A stretch of DNA of 64,000 nucleotides from Faucicola mancuniensis (GCF_046523945.1 NZ_CP171363.1:1736001-1800000), one strand, 5' to 3'; counted from the stretch's first letter, positions 25,164 through 33,692 are shown. Notes: generated from the sequence alone by a model not told the origin. Made by a program: numbers and translations.

Positions 25164-26191
25164 ATGACTCGCACCCAAAACTGGCTTATCGCTTTACTCT
25201 TTACTGCAACACTCGTAAGCATTGGCGTTTTTGCTACTTTGTATCAACGCCAAACTGCTGGCAACCAAATTGCCAGCAATCAAGTGGCTGTGCCTAGCCC
25301 TACTTTATCAAATGCTGATGTCCAAAATACCGCATTACAAAAAAAATAATTTTATCAAAACCACACAAACAAACGCAAATAGCGAATTGTCCGAACAAAC
25401 TATTGCAAAAAAAGTTACCTAAATTTTGCCAAATTAAGCCATTGAAACGGTAGAAAAAGTCAATTTTGAAGGCAGTTTGGCGTATAAAATTAGCCCACCG
25501 CTTTGGCAAATGCTAACCCACAGCGTGGTAAGTGCAAGGCTGACGGACGGTATCTCACGCCTGCCGTGCTACCTGCCATGCTTGAACGTGGCTATGATAA
25601 ATCTTTTAGCCAAATGGATAAAAATGTTAAATCCGCCAATTTTAACCATAAAATCAATGACCCAAAAATAAATAAAAACGCTTGGCAGGGCATTATGTTT
25701 GATAAAAATAGCCAAACGGTTAGCCTACAAGATGGCGTTTTGCTTGATTTGGGTGGTTTTGCCAAAGGCTTGACCGCTTTTAACGTGGAGCAAGATTTTA
25801 TTCAATCTTTACAAAATAAATCGCAAAATCAAAAACTTAACAGCATAAACCTGCTGATTGACGCAGGTGGTGATGTTTTGATGTTTACTAATCATCAAAC
25901 AAAAAGTAAAACACAAAATCACGCTTGGCGAATTGAAATGCCGTCTGCCAATGTGGATTTTCCCATTGAGTATTTTTCGCCATTTTCGGACGAACTGCCA
26001 AATGGTTTTGCATGGGCGAATGAGCCTGTCAGCCTTGATTTGCCTTACTTGTTTATATGGGTGTGGTGGTGCATGGGCTGTTTGTGGGGACGGACGGCAA
26101 AGAGCTGTGGGTACAGGGCTTGTATCTTGGTACAAATGCACTGCTTGGTGTGATGGTGATGTTTTGGGTGGTGCAACTAAAATTGGTGTAA
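25164..26191 (+). pseudogene. Degenerate ApbE-type FMN transferase joined to a ferric-reductase fragment
   Basis: Several frames are needed to follow this locus. The first piece (from ATG 25164) has a hydrophobic N-terminal anchor and stops at 25349. The next pieces carry KISPPLWQMLTHS, then (after a frameshift) DGRYLTPAVLPAMLERGYDK, LLDLGGFAKGLTA and LLIDAGGDVLMF, all of which recall FAD:protein FMN transferase (ApbE). After about 26050 a further frame reads LLVYMGVVVHGLFVGTDGKE and ends at 26191, like the C-terminal helices of ferric-reductase-type membrane proteins. I read it as a fusion by deletion of neighbouring genes, now inactivated by multiple frameshifts. Family names are from pattern memory and moderately sure. 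Confidence 0.6.
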
Positions 26192-26293
26192 ATTTTTTGT
26201 GTGTGGGTCGGTGTGTGAATTGTGTGTGATTTTAGCTTGATTAAACGTGATTGTAAATAATTAAAAATGATTAAGCATGATTAAAAAACCAAT

Positions 26294-26332
26294 AAAAAAC
26301 CCTTGTAAATGCTAGCTTTACAAGGGTTTTTT
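26294..26332 (-). terminator. Terminator after tmRNA
   Basis: AAAAAACCCTTGTAAA and TTTACAAGGGTTTTTT form a 16-base stem with a seven-base loop about 45 bases beyond the tmRNA 3' end. The long T-tailed hairpin is a strong terminator on either strand. Confidence 0.85.
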
Positions 26333-26375
26333 GATTGTATTTGATTAAATGTAACTAAATGTGATTTATGGTAAA

Positions 26376-26734
26376 TGGTGGAGATGGCGGGAGTTGAACC
26401 CGCGTCCGCCAGCACTACGCCCATGACTCTACATGCTTAGAGTCTGTCTATGGCTTTAACCCTTGGCGAACCGACAGTCAGGATGCCAATGGCGAGCCTC
26501 TAAAATTTCGCCCAAACCAGCGAGACAATGGCTCAAGCTATCCTTCGTGCGTTCGCATCGGGGAGAGTAACCAGACCAAAGGCAATCTGTACCGTCCCAA
26601 GTAGCCCTTAGGCTGCTAGTGCGTAAGTTTCGTCGTTTGCGACTATTTTAAAATGTACGTTTATTTACAAGAGACATACGCTCTTGACATGCATCATTGA
26701 GTTTCATTACCAGCGTCGAAGCCAGAACATCCCC
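26376..26734 (-). ncRNA. ssrA: Transfer-messenger RNA (tmRNA)
   Basis: tmRNA rescues ribosomes stalled on broken mRNAs and tags the unfinished protein for degradation. The 5' end (GGGGATGTTCTGGCTTCGAC, minus strand from 26734) and the 3' end (TTCAACTCCCGCCATCTCCA followed by CCA at 26376) form the tRNA-Ala-like part. The tag frame at 26608-26640 reads ANDETYALAA and ends in TAA. The length of 359 nucleotides and one-piece layout are standard for gammaproteobacteria. A strong hairpin terminator lies downstream. CCA is encoded. Confidence 0.97.
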
Positions 26735-26808
26735 AATTGGACAATCATTATATAAAGATTTTATCAACTTTTTCAAGTGTTTTTATAAAACTTTACAAAA
26801 AAGTTACC

Positions 26809-27558
26809 CTATTCGTCAAGCTGAGCCATGACATCATCGCTAAAACTCACATTGGTATAAACGTCTTGCACATCGTCCAAATCTTCTAGCATATCAATCA
26901 TTTTCATGATTTTTTTGGCATCTTCCACATCGGTGATATCGGCGGTGGTTGATGGCGACATGGTAACTTCTGCGTTATCCGCTTTTAGACCTGCTTTTTC
27001 TAAAGCGTCCATCACTTCACCAAAATTTTCAGGTTCGGTAATCACAAGCAAACTTTCGCCATCGTTTTCAATGTCATTTGCCCCAGCTTCTAAGGCGATT
27101 TCCATCAATTTGTCTTCTAGTGAAATATCTTCAAAAGTGATTTCGCCACGTTTGCTAAATAAATATGCCACCGAGCCTGATGTGCCAAGGTTTCCGCCAT
27201 TTTTACCAAAAGCATGACGCACTTCGCCAACGGTACGGTTTAAGTTGTCGGTCATGGTTTCTACAATCACCGCCACACCGCCAACGCCGTAGCCTTCGTA
27301 AGTGATTTCTTGCATATTGTCGTTGTCGCCACCACCTGCACCACGCTCAATCGCACGTTTGACGGTGTCTTTGGTCATGTTGGCAGAATAGGCTTTTTCA
27401 ACGGCAGCACGCAGGCGAGGGTTCATCGCTGGGTCTGGTTCGCCTTGTTTGGCGGCAGATACGATTTCACGGATAATTTTGGTAAAAACTTTGCCTTTGG
27501 CAGCGTCTTGTTTGGCTTTGCGGTGTTTAATATTTGCCCACTTGGAATGTCCAGCCAT
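26809..27558 (-). CDS. yebC: YebC/PmpR family DNA-binding regulatory/translation factor
   Basis: This 249-residue member of the YebC family begins MAGHSKWANIKHRKAKQDAA, a near-invariant start. It continues with GKVFTKIIREI, DTVKRAIERGAGG and YEGYGVGGVAVIVE, then an acidic C-terminal domain (DDVQDVYTNVSF). Members have been described as transcription regulators (PmpR in Pseudomonas) and, more recently, as factors that ease ribosome stalling at proline-rich motifs. The gene stands alone here instead of with ruvC. AAGGAA-type sequence precedes the ATG. It lies just upstream of tmRNA on the same strand. Confidence 0.95.
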   Translation of the reverse strand: MAGHSKWANIKHRKAKQDAAKGKVFTKIIREIVSAAKQGEPDPAMNPRLRAAVEKAYSANMTKDTVKRAIERGAGGGDNDNMQEITYEGYGVGGVAVIVETMTDNLNRTVGEVRHAFGKNGGNLGTSGSVAYLFSKRGEITFEDISLEDKLMEIALEAGANDIENDGESLLVITEPENFGEVMDALEKAGLKADNAEVTMSPSTTADITDVEDAKKIMKMIDMLEDLDDVQDVYTNVSFSDDVMAQLDE

Positions 27559-27728
27559 GTTTGGATTCCTTATTTGTTAAACTTGGTTAAAATAATTTGG
27601 TTAAAATAAAAGGTTGAATGTGATATTATAAACTAGCTTGCCCCAAATATGTAAGGGGGTAAATTGGGCTTTTTTGCAAAAAAATAACAACGGGCTTGTC
27701 TTTTCACCTTTTTAAAAGTAATTTTTCA

Positions 27729-28586
27729 ATGAAAGCAATCAAAACAAAATTCCATAAAAAACACGATAAACCAATGACATTGTCAGGACTTCGCCATAAT
27801 ATTCATGTGGTGATTGACGGTACGGACACGCCGATGGGCAAGCTGTTTGACATTGTGCTGTTGGTGGCGGTGATTGCCAGTGTGGCGGTCGTCATGCTAG
27901 ATAGCGTGTTGATTATGCGAATGAAATATGGCACGATTTTTTATTATTTGGAGTGGTTTTTTACCATTTTGTTTACCATTGAGTATTTGTTACGCCTGTT
28001 TTCCACGCCCAATCGTATCCGTTATATGTTTAGTTTTTATGGCATTGTGGATTTTTTATCCATTTTGCCAACTTATTTAAGTTTGTTATATGTGGGCGTA
28101 CAATATTTGCTCGTGGTGCGGATTTTGCGGATTTTACGCATTTTTCGTATTTTAAAAATGGCAGATTATATGCAACAGGCGGGCTTTTTGACGATGGCAT
28201 TAAGAAGCAGTCGGCATAAAATCATTGTATTTTTCTTAGCGGTTATTATTTTGGTAACGATTTTTGGCTCGGTAGTCTATGTGGTGGAAGGGGCAGAAAA
28301 CGGCTTTACCAGTATTCCTGTGAGCATTTATTGGGCGGTTGTTACCATGACAACGGTCGGCTATGGCGATATTTCGCCAAAAACGCCATTGGGACAGACG
28401 ATTGCATCCTTTGTGATGATTATGGGTTATTCCATTATTGCTGTGCCGACTGGGCTTTTTACCGCAGAATTGAAGAAGACTATGCGTCCGCAATTACAGC
28501 CGATTAGTTGTCCAAATTGTGGTAAATTCGGACACGCAACGGAAGCCAAGTTTTGCGACCGTTGCGGACATGATTTGCACGTTTAA
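27729..28586 (+). CDS. Voltage-gated potassium channel-like ion transporter with zinc-ribbon tail
   Basis: This protein has about 285 residues from the ATG at 27729; the start is uncertain and an ATG at 27774 is possible. The voltage-sensor S1-S4 region covers the first two thirds, with an arginine-rich S4 (RILRILRIFRILKMADY). The pore domain has the selectivity filter TMTTVGYGD. The C-terminal 35 residues carry two CxxC pairs (CPNCGKFG and CDRCGHDL) that should bind Zn. It resembles small bacterial Kv-type channels of the 'ion transporter' family; the added zinc ribbon is common in this subgroup. It would sit in the inner membrane as a tetramer. Confidence 0.88.
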   Translation: MKAIKTKFHKKHDKPMTLSGLRHNIHVVIDGTDTPMGKLFDIVLLVAVIASVAVVMLDSVLIMRMKYGTIFYYLEWFFTILFTIEYLLRLFSTPNRIRYMFSFYGIVDFLSILPTYLSLLYVGVQYLLVVRILRILRIFRILKMADYMQQAGFLTMALRSSRHKIIVFFLAVIILVTIFGSVVYVVEGAENGFTSIPVSIYWAVVTMTTVGYGDISPKTPLGQTIASFVMIMGYSIIAVPTGLFTAELKKTMRPQLQPISCPNCGKFGHATEAKFCDRCGHDLHV

Positions 28587-28622
28587 TTTTAAAATTTTTT
28601 TTAAAAACTTAAAATTAACCAA

Positions 28623-28946
28623 TTATTTTTGCACTTCTACATTGCTATAACCTGCCGATTGTAGCTCAGATTTGGCTTTTTCGGCACGGCTACTTTTTCC
28701 GCTAAATAACTTAATCGTGTCAGATTTAGCAACGCCTTGACTGGCGATTTGGCTCACGATTTCGCTATGCGGAATGTTAATCGCACCGTCTGGATGGTTC
28801 AACTGGTACTCTTCTGGGGTACGCACGTCAATGATGACGGTTTTTGCCTGTACGCTTGGCATAAGCATAATCCCTGCAAAGGCTAGGGCAGTTAAAGTCA
28901 ATAATTTTTTTTTGCTGGGTTTGATTTTTTGCATAAAATTTGTCAT
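28623..28946 (-). CDS. Exported rhodanese-like protein lacking the active-site cysteine
   Basis: The 107-residue product from the ATG at 28946 (AAGGAC nine bases upstream) has a signal peptide (KKKLLTLTALAFAGIMLM, probable cleavage after VQA) and one rhodanese domain. The CH2A-type motif VIIDVRTPEEYQLNHPDGA is good. The expected active-site loop, normally like LYCRSGxRA, reads LFSGKSSRAEKAK, so the sulfur-carrying Cys is absent. Sulfurtransferase activity is therefore unlikely; it may bind a partner or ligand instead. The gene is divergent from ccoS, which may or may not be relevant. Confidence 0.85.
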   Translation of the reverse strand: MTNFMQKIKPSKKKLLTLTALAFAGIMLMPSVQAKTVIIDVRTPEEYQLNHPDGAINIPHSEIVSQIASQGVAKSDTIKLFSGKSSRAEKAKSELQSAGYSNVEVQK

Positions 28947-29133
28947 GGCGTTGTCCTTTTTTAATGTAAATAAACAAGCTATACGATTATCATAACATAT
29001 TGGGGCGGTTTTGCGGTTGTAAATTCGCAAAAAGTGTTGCTTGATTGTAAATATTGATGTGTGGTTTGCTTATGAAAATTTTGTGTTTTCATCTGTATTT
29101 TTTGCCAAAAAATTGGCGTATAATATCTGTAAA

Positions 29134-29154
29134 TTTTGTTATATTATAACAAAA
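29134..29154. promoter_or_regulatory. 21-bp palindrome in the ccoS promoter region
   Basis: TTTTGTTATA-T-TATAACAAAA is a perfect ten-base inverted repeat with one central base, 55 bases before ccoS. A -10-like TATAAT lies at 29119-29124 and a second small palindrome, GCCAA-N4-TTGGC, at 29104-29117. The repeats look like regulator sites placed around a promoter for ccoS. They do not match the FNR/ANR consensus TTGAT-N4-ATCAA. Confidence 0.5.
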
Positions 29155-29209
29155 AATTGCACAAAATTTTATTTTATACGTTTTATTTTAAATTTAATAA
29201 GTTATTGAT

Positions 29210-29413
29210 ATGCAAAGTATTTATTTTTTAATTCCGATTAGTCTAGTGTTGTTTGTCTGTGCGATTTTTGCCATTTATTATGCCATTAAATCACGACAAT
29301 TTGATGACTTAGACAACGAATCGCAACGCATTATCCTTGATGACCGCCAGTTTCGCCGAGAGCAATTACAAAAAAATGACGAAACAAGCAATCCATCAAA
29401 AGATAACAATTAA
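29210..29413 (+). CDS. ccoS: Cytochrome cbb3 oxidase assembly protein CcoS
   Basis: This 67-residue single-span membrane protein is needed for cofactor insertion into cbb3-type oxidase, the high-affinity terminal oxidase used at low oxygen. It has the standard layout: a hydrophobic segment (YFLIPISLVLFVCAIFAIYYAI) followed by the conserved QFDDLDNESQRIILDD, then a charged tail. It is 36 bases upstream of a SafE-like copper-associated membrane protein. Other maturation genes (ccoG, ccoH) and the oxidase operon are not in the window, while ccoI lies about 10 kb away at 39702. Confidence 0.92.
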   Translation: MQSIYFLIPISLVLFVCAIFAIYYAIKSRQFDDLDNESQRIILDDRQFRREQLQKNDETSNPSKDNN

Positions 29414-29449
29414 CAGCATTTTTGGGCAAAAAAATTTTGGAGTAAAAAC

Positions 29450-30310
29450 ATGACATTAGCAATGTTACTGATGGCATTGGGTATGGGTTTTTTTGGTTCG
29501 CCACATTGTTTGGGCATGTGTGGGGGCATTGTGACCGCTTTTGGGCTGTCCATGCAAAATCTGACCCAAAGCAAAAAAACCATGCTTATGCTGACTTATC
29601 ATTTTGGGCGGTTGTGTAGTTATGCGTTTTTGGGGTTGGTGGCAGGCTTGATTGGCACAACGGTATTGCAACCGATTTTGGTAAACAATAATTTGCCAAG
29701 AGTATTAATCGGTGCGGTACTTATCGTTGTCGGCTTGTCTATGCTCGGTTTGCCTTTTTTAAACCATTTGGAAAAAATGGGCGGTCAATTATGGCAAAAA
29801 ATGTCGCCCATTCGTCAAAAAGTATTTCCAATTGACAGTTTTGGCAAAGCATTGATGGCAGGGCTGTTGTGGGGATTTTTGCCTTGTGGCTTGGTGTATG
29901 GGGCGTTGTTAATGGCGGTGGTAGGGCATGATACTGTGTCTGGTGCGATGTTGATGTTTGTGTTTGGACTTGGCACGTTGCCAATGTTGATTGCCACACA
30001 GACCACCGTTTTGGCATTGCAACAACGTATCAAGCGTTTTCGGCTACGTCAAGCCAATGGCGTGATTATGGTGTTATCTGGGTTTGCGGTGATTTTTTTG
30101 CCGATGGCAATGCACGCCATGCACGGACACGACCATAGTATGCACACCTCCGCACAGCACGCACAAATGAGCCATGAAAATCATGCTGACATGAACCATT
30201 CGCAAATGAACCATGATGGCATGAACCACGACAGCATGAGCCATTCGCACAGCCACGAACAACACAGGCCAACAGCATCAGCCCCACAACACACAGGACA
30301 TCATCATTAA
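29450..30310 (+). CDS. SafE/TauE-type membrane protein with Met/His-rich copper-binding tail
   Basis: This 286-residue inner-membrane protein has about six segments, of the UreH/SafE type often found with ccoS. The first helix contains GSPHCLGMCGGIVTAFGL with His, Cys and Met residues suited to metal handling. GLLWGFLPCGLVYGALL is the second characteristic helix. After the last helix, residues from about 220 form a 65-residue tail of repeated MNH, MSH, DHSMH and HH units, a likely Cu(I)/Cu(II) buffer. With ccoS next to it, a role in copper supply for cbb3 oxidase is probable; the link is by context. Confidence 0.85.
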   Translation: MTLAMLLMALGMGFFGSPHCLGMCGGIVTAFGLSMQNLTQSKKTMLMLTYHFGRLCSYAFLGLVAGLIGTTVLQPILVNNNLPRVLIGAVLIVVGLSMLGLPFLNHLEKMGGQLWQKMSPIRQKVFPIDSFGKALMAGLLWGFLPCGLVYGALLMAVVGHDTVSGAMLMFVFGLGTLPMLIATQTTVLALQQRIKRFRLRQANGVIMVLSGFAVIFLPMAMHAMHGHDHSMHTSAQHAQMSHENHADMNHSQMNHDGMNHDSMSHSHSHEQHRPTASAPQHTGHHH

Positions 30311-30316
30311 CTTATT

Positions 30317-30679
30317 TTAAATGGTTTGTTTAAAATAATTTTGGCTAAGTTCTGTCGCATTGATACAAATTTGTACGGGTTGGGCGATATTTTCAACTAT
30401 TTTGACATGATGTTGAATACTTTGAAAAATTCGCTCAATCAATGCCGATTTTGTCGTATCATCTCGCCCAGCCATCAAATAAAAATGCACCACCACAAAA
30501 CTTTCATCGCTTTTTTGTAAACCAATCAAACTTTGTTCGGCAGTATAAATCCGTGATTTGATGGTGTTTGGCTTGTCAAATTGGGCGGATTGCCAAAGAT
30601 TGTCATTGATGGCTTGAAGTAGGGTAGTGGGTTGTTTTAACACAAGATTTTCACTGGTTTCAATGATGAGGTGGGGCAT
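30317..30679 (-). CDS. 5-carboxymethyl-2-hydroxymuconate isomerase (CHMI) family protein
   Basis: This 120-residue small tautomerase-superfamily protein begins MPHLIIETSENL; Pro2 is the expected catalytic base after removal of Met1. QSLIG and FVVVHFYLMAGRDDTTKSAL are typical of the CHMI/HpaF family, which isomerises a homoprotocatechuate breakdown intermediate. No other hpa genes are nearby, so the real substrate may be different. The family is often present as a lone gene. It converges on the SafE-like gene with six bases between stops, and its promoter region holds a short copy of the MITE-like repeat. Confidence 0.82.
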   Translation of the reverse strand: MPHLIIETSENLVLKQPTTLLQAINDNLWQSAQFDKPNTIKSRIYTAEQSLIGLQKSDESFVVVHFYLMAGRDDTTKSALIERIFQSIQHHVKIVENIAQPVQICINATELSQNYFKQTI

Positions 30680-30707
30680 GGTTTTTCCTTTTTAGTTTGA
30701 CAATATG

Positions 30708-30743
30708 AGAATCTGTATTCACAACATTATGAATACAGGTTCT
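30708..30743. repeat. MITE-like inverted-repeat element, copy B (36 bp)
   Basis: Left end AGAATCTGTATTCACAAC and right end ATTATGAATACAGGTTCT are essentially the two terminal repeats of the element seen at 1159 and 54661, with the whole core deleted. One base differs in the left end (AATC for AACC). It lies 29 bases upstream of the CHMI-family start. Confidence 0.75.
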
Positions 30744-30799
30744 AAAATTGGCTGTGGGTTTTAAGGCATAACCAATTATTTAAAACATTTTAACAAATA

Positions 30800-32299
30800 T
30801 TATTTATCCCAAATATCGGATTTGACTTTTTGTTTGAGTTCTGGGTATTTGTTAATGTTAAAAACTGGCTCTTTGATACCTGATTTTAGCTGTGCAGAAT
30901 AGTCTTTTGCCAAAATAAACACATATTTCGATAACAACGCAATGCTAATCAAGTTAATATACGCCATCGTTGCCATCATTAAATCGCCCATATCCCAAAC
31001 CACAGGCACTTCAGCAATTGAGCCAAAATATACAAACCCAAGCACCAAAATACGAAATACGTTTAAAATCATGGGATTATTTTTTAAATACTGTACATTG
31101 GTCTCGGCATAAGCGTAGTTACCAATGATACTTGAAAAAGCAAACATAAACAAAATAACCGCCAAAAACGTCTGAGCCCAAGCCCCCACATGGCTTTCTA
31201 ATGCTGCTTGCGTGAGTTGAATGCCTGTCAAATCGCCACTTGGCAACTGTGATAACAAGATAATAAATGCCGTGCAAGAACACACAATGATGGTATCCAC
31301 AAACACGCCCAAACTTTGGATAAGTCCTTGCGATGCTGGGTGTGGCACATCGGCTGCCGCCGCCGCATTCGGAGCAGAGCCTTGACCTGCTTCATTAGAA
31401 TACAAACCACGTTTAATCCCCATCATCATAGACTGAGAAACCACCCCCCCCAATGCACCGCCAGCCGCCGATTTAATCGTAAATGCATCAGTCAATATCA
31501 AATTAAAAACGTGGGGAATCATGCTAATATTGGTAATGATAATGTACAACGCCATCAGCAAATATACCACTGCCATCACAGGCACGAGCATTTCAGAAAT
31601 TTTTGCAACGCGTTTAATACCACCAAAAATTATCGGCGCAGAAAGCAATACCAAAAAGCCTGCGACCAAATGTTTGCCATTATTCCATGATTGACACGTA
31701 TTTTCACCACTACAACCTACAGCTGATTGTACCGCTTGAGCAATGGTGTTCGCTTGAATGGCATTATAAACCAAGCCAAAACAAAGAATTAAGCTCACCG
31801 CAAACGCAACGCCTAACCAACCTTGCCCCAAGCCTTGACGGATATAGTAAGCAGGACCACCACGAAAATGCCCATTGGCATCTCTGACTTTGAATAACTG
31901 TGCCAAAGAAGACTCAGCAAATGCCGATGCCATACCAATCAAAGCGATAAACCACATCCAAAAAACTGCACCCGGTCCGCCAACACTTACCGCAATGGCA
32001 ACCCCTGCGATATTACCTGTCCCCACACGGCTTGCCAAGCCTGTTACAAAGGCTTGAAATGATGAAATGCTTTCGGAGTGTTCATGATGGTCGGTTTTTC
32101 GGCTGGCAAGCATACTTTTCACACTGTGAGCAAACAGCCTAAACTGAACAAAACCTGTCATTACTGTAAAAAACACGCCAATCAAAATCAATATCCAAAC
32201 CAACCAATCCCACATCGGTGAGCTGATAAAGTTTACTGAGCAATGAATGGTATCAATCATATTTGCTTGTGCAGAACAAGCTAACTCTTTGTTGTACAT
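30800..32299 (-). CDS. Alanine/glycine:cation symporter family protein (AgcS/AlsT)
   Basis: This 499-residue inner-membrane transporter of the sodium:alanine symporter family has about ten to eleven segments. Signatures are TGFVQFRLFAHSVKSML near the first helix, the family motif GTGNIAGVAIAVSVGGPGAVFWMW near residue 95, and SNEAGQGSAPNAAAAADVPHPASQG in the centre. It is expected to import alanine or glycine with Na+. The ATG at 32299 has GGAG upstream; the N-terminal 30 residues before the first helix are a little longer than usual and contain two Cys. It is a single gene, with no regulator beside it. Confidence 0.93.
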   Translation of the reverse strand: MYNKELACSAQANMIDTIHCSVNFISSPMWDWLVWILILIGVFFTVMTGFVQFRLFAHSVKSMLASRKTDHHEHSESISSFQAFVTGLASRVGTGNIAGVAIAVSVGGPGAVFWMWFIALIGMASAFAESSLAQLFKVRDANGHFRGGPAYYIRQGLGQGWLGVAFAVSLILCFGLVYNAIQANTIAQAVQSAVGCSGENTCQSWNNGKHLVAGFLVLLSAPIIFGGIKRVAKISEMLVPVMAVVYLLMALYIIITNISMIPHVFNLILTDAFTIKSAAGGALGGVVSQSMMMGIKRGLYSNEAGQGSAPNAAAAADVPHPASQGLIQSLGVFVDTIIVCSCTAFIILLSQLPSGDLTGIQLTQAALESHVGAWAQTFLAVILFMFAFSSIIGNYAYAETNVQYLKNNPMILNVFRILVLGFVYFGSIAEVPVVWDMGDLMMATMAYINLISIALLSKYVFILAKDYSAQLKSGIKEPVFNINKYPELKQKVKSDIWDK

Positions 32300-32432
32300 C
32301 AACTTTCTCCAAAAAAATAAAAATGCTTATTACAAGCATTTTTTGTTGGTGAATAGTAGCAATTTTGTAAAAAATTAGCAATAAAAATTTATGTGTATAA
32401 CAAAAAAAATTATCAATATAATTTGAACAATA

Positions 32433-32462
32433 AAAAAACGGTATTAAAAAATACCGTTTTTT
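32433..32462 (-). terminator. Terminator after the outer-membrane protein gene
   Basis: AAAAAACGGTAT and ATACCGTTTTTT form a 12-base stem with a six-base loop, about 20 bases beyond the stop of the outer-membrane gene. Confidence 0.85.
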
Positions 32463-32480
32463 GTGATAGATGACTATCTA

Positions 32481-33353
32481 TTAGAAGCGGAAAGTTAAAC
32501 CAACTTTAGCAATTGGGTAAATTACATTTTTATTTTGTAATTTATGAGTTAAGTCATCTTTTAATTTTTGTTTTGCATCATTAACTTGAGCATTAACAGT
32601 AGGGTCTTGAATACTAACACTACCGTCTACGTTAACGGTCGCTTCGCTTTTACCCATATAAGCAGCACCTACTTCACCAAATAATCCCCAACGTTCAGAG
32701 ATATTTGGACGATAACCAATCGTCAAGTATGGAGCGATATCGTTACGTGGTTTTACGCTTACATCTACTTTAGAATTAGTGTCTACAGTATATTTTACAC
32801 CGTTCACAGTAAAATTAGTTGATTTGTCATTTTTCAATTTAGCACTGATTTCATTATCTTGGAAAATTACACCAGTGCCAACAGTAAAGCCATTTGACCA
32901 AGGACGCATATTTACACCTAAATATGGGTTGTTTAAATCTGCTTTATAGTCCAAAGTACCTTTAAAATCTTGGTATTCATCGCCAAGAACTTTCTTCCAG
33001 TTAATGTAAGAATCATTGGTGTCTAAATCAACATCACCGTCAATTTTACCACCGTTCCAACCAGCAACAAGCTCAGTTTTGTCGTTTACGCCCCAAGCGA
33101 TGTTACCACCGTAACCTAATGTACCAACTTCAGCACTGATAGCGGCTGGGTGGATAGCTTTGTTAAACAAAGTTTTTGTACCGTCAACAAGTTGTGTTGT
33201 GGTGTTTTTTACGATACCGTTGTCTGGGTTGTAAGTTGTGGTTGATACCGCAACTGGCTCTGCGATAACTTGTTGGTCAACAACAACGTCTTCTGCAAAT
33301 GCAGAAGTTGCTAGCAATGCAGCAGGGATAACTGCTAATTTTAAAGCTTTCAT
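32481..33353 (-). CDS. Outer-membrane beta-barrel protein, unnamed
   Basis: This 290-residue exported protein has a signal peptide ending in SAFA|ED. The mature part alternates short amphipathic strands with polar turns (ISAEVGTLGYGGNIAWGV, TELVAGWNGGKIDGD, NPYLGVNMRPW, FTVGTGVIFQDN, APYLTIGYRP, WGLFGEVGAAY). It ends in VGLTFRF, and the C-terminal Phe is the usual signal for barrel insertion by BamA. Strand count suggests a small barrel of eight to twelve strands. I do not recognise the family. AGAGGAAA before the ATG is a good ribosome-binding site. It has a long AT-rich upstream region and a strong terminator, so it may be abundant. Confidence 0.8.
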   Translation of the reverse strand: MKALKLAVIPAALLATSAFAEDVVVDQQVIAEPVAVSTTTYNPDNGIVKNTTTQLVDGTKTLFNKAIHPAAISAEVGTLGYGGNIAWGVNDKTELVAGWNGGKIDGDVDLDTNDSYINWKKVLGDEYQDFKGTLDYKADLNNPYLGVNMRPWSNGFTVGTGVIFQDNEISAKLKNDKSTNFTVNGVKYTVDTNSKVDVSVKPRNDIAPYLTIGYRPNISERWGLFGEVGAAYMGKSEATVNVDGSVSIQDPTVNAQVNDAKQKLKDDLTHKLQNKNVIYPIAKVGLTFRF

Positions 33354-33692
33354 AGATTTTCCTCTTATTAAAAGTTTGGATATTTTATCATAGTCAATTT
33401 AAATTTGCTAGAATATTAAAGTGAGTTTTGATAAATTGAGATGTACGCGTAACGCTGAATATGCCTTATTTGACATATTTTGTTACGAAGTTGCCCATGT
33501 GCGTATTAAACCTTATTTTGCGTTGGTTGTCATCATTTTTTTTAAGTGTTTATGTAGTATTATGTAAAAAACTTGTCTAAAATGTAATTTTTATCACAGT
33601 TTTTTAGCAAAAATATGAATTTTGCAACTTTTCTGATGTTATTTTTCACAAAACAAGTGATTTTTTTGTCATAATTTTTTAAAATAGGCAAT

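Noticed and set aside
26376..26450. A free-standing tRNA gene at the TTCAACTCC end
   Set aside because: The acceptor and T arm belong to the tRNA-like domain of tmRNA, whose other half is at 26720-26734.
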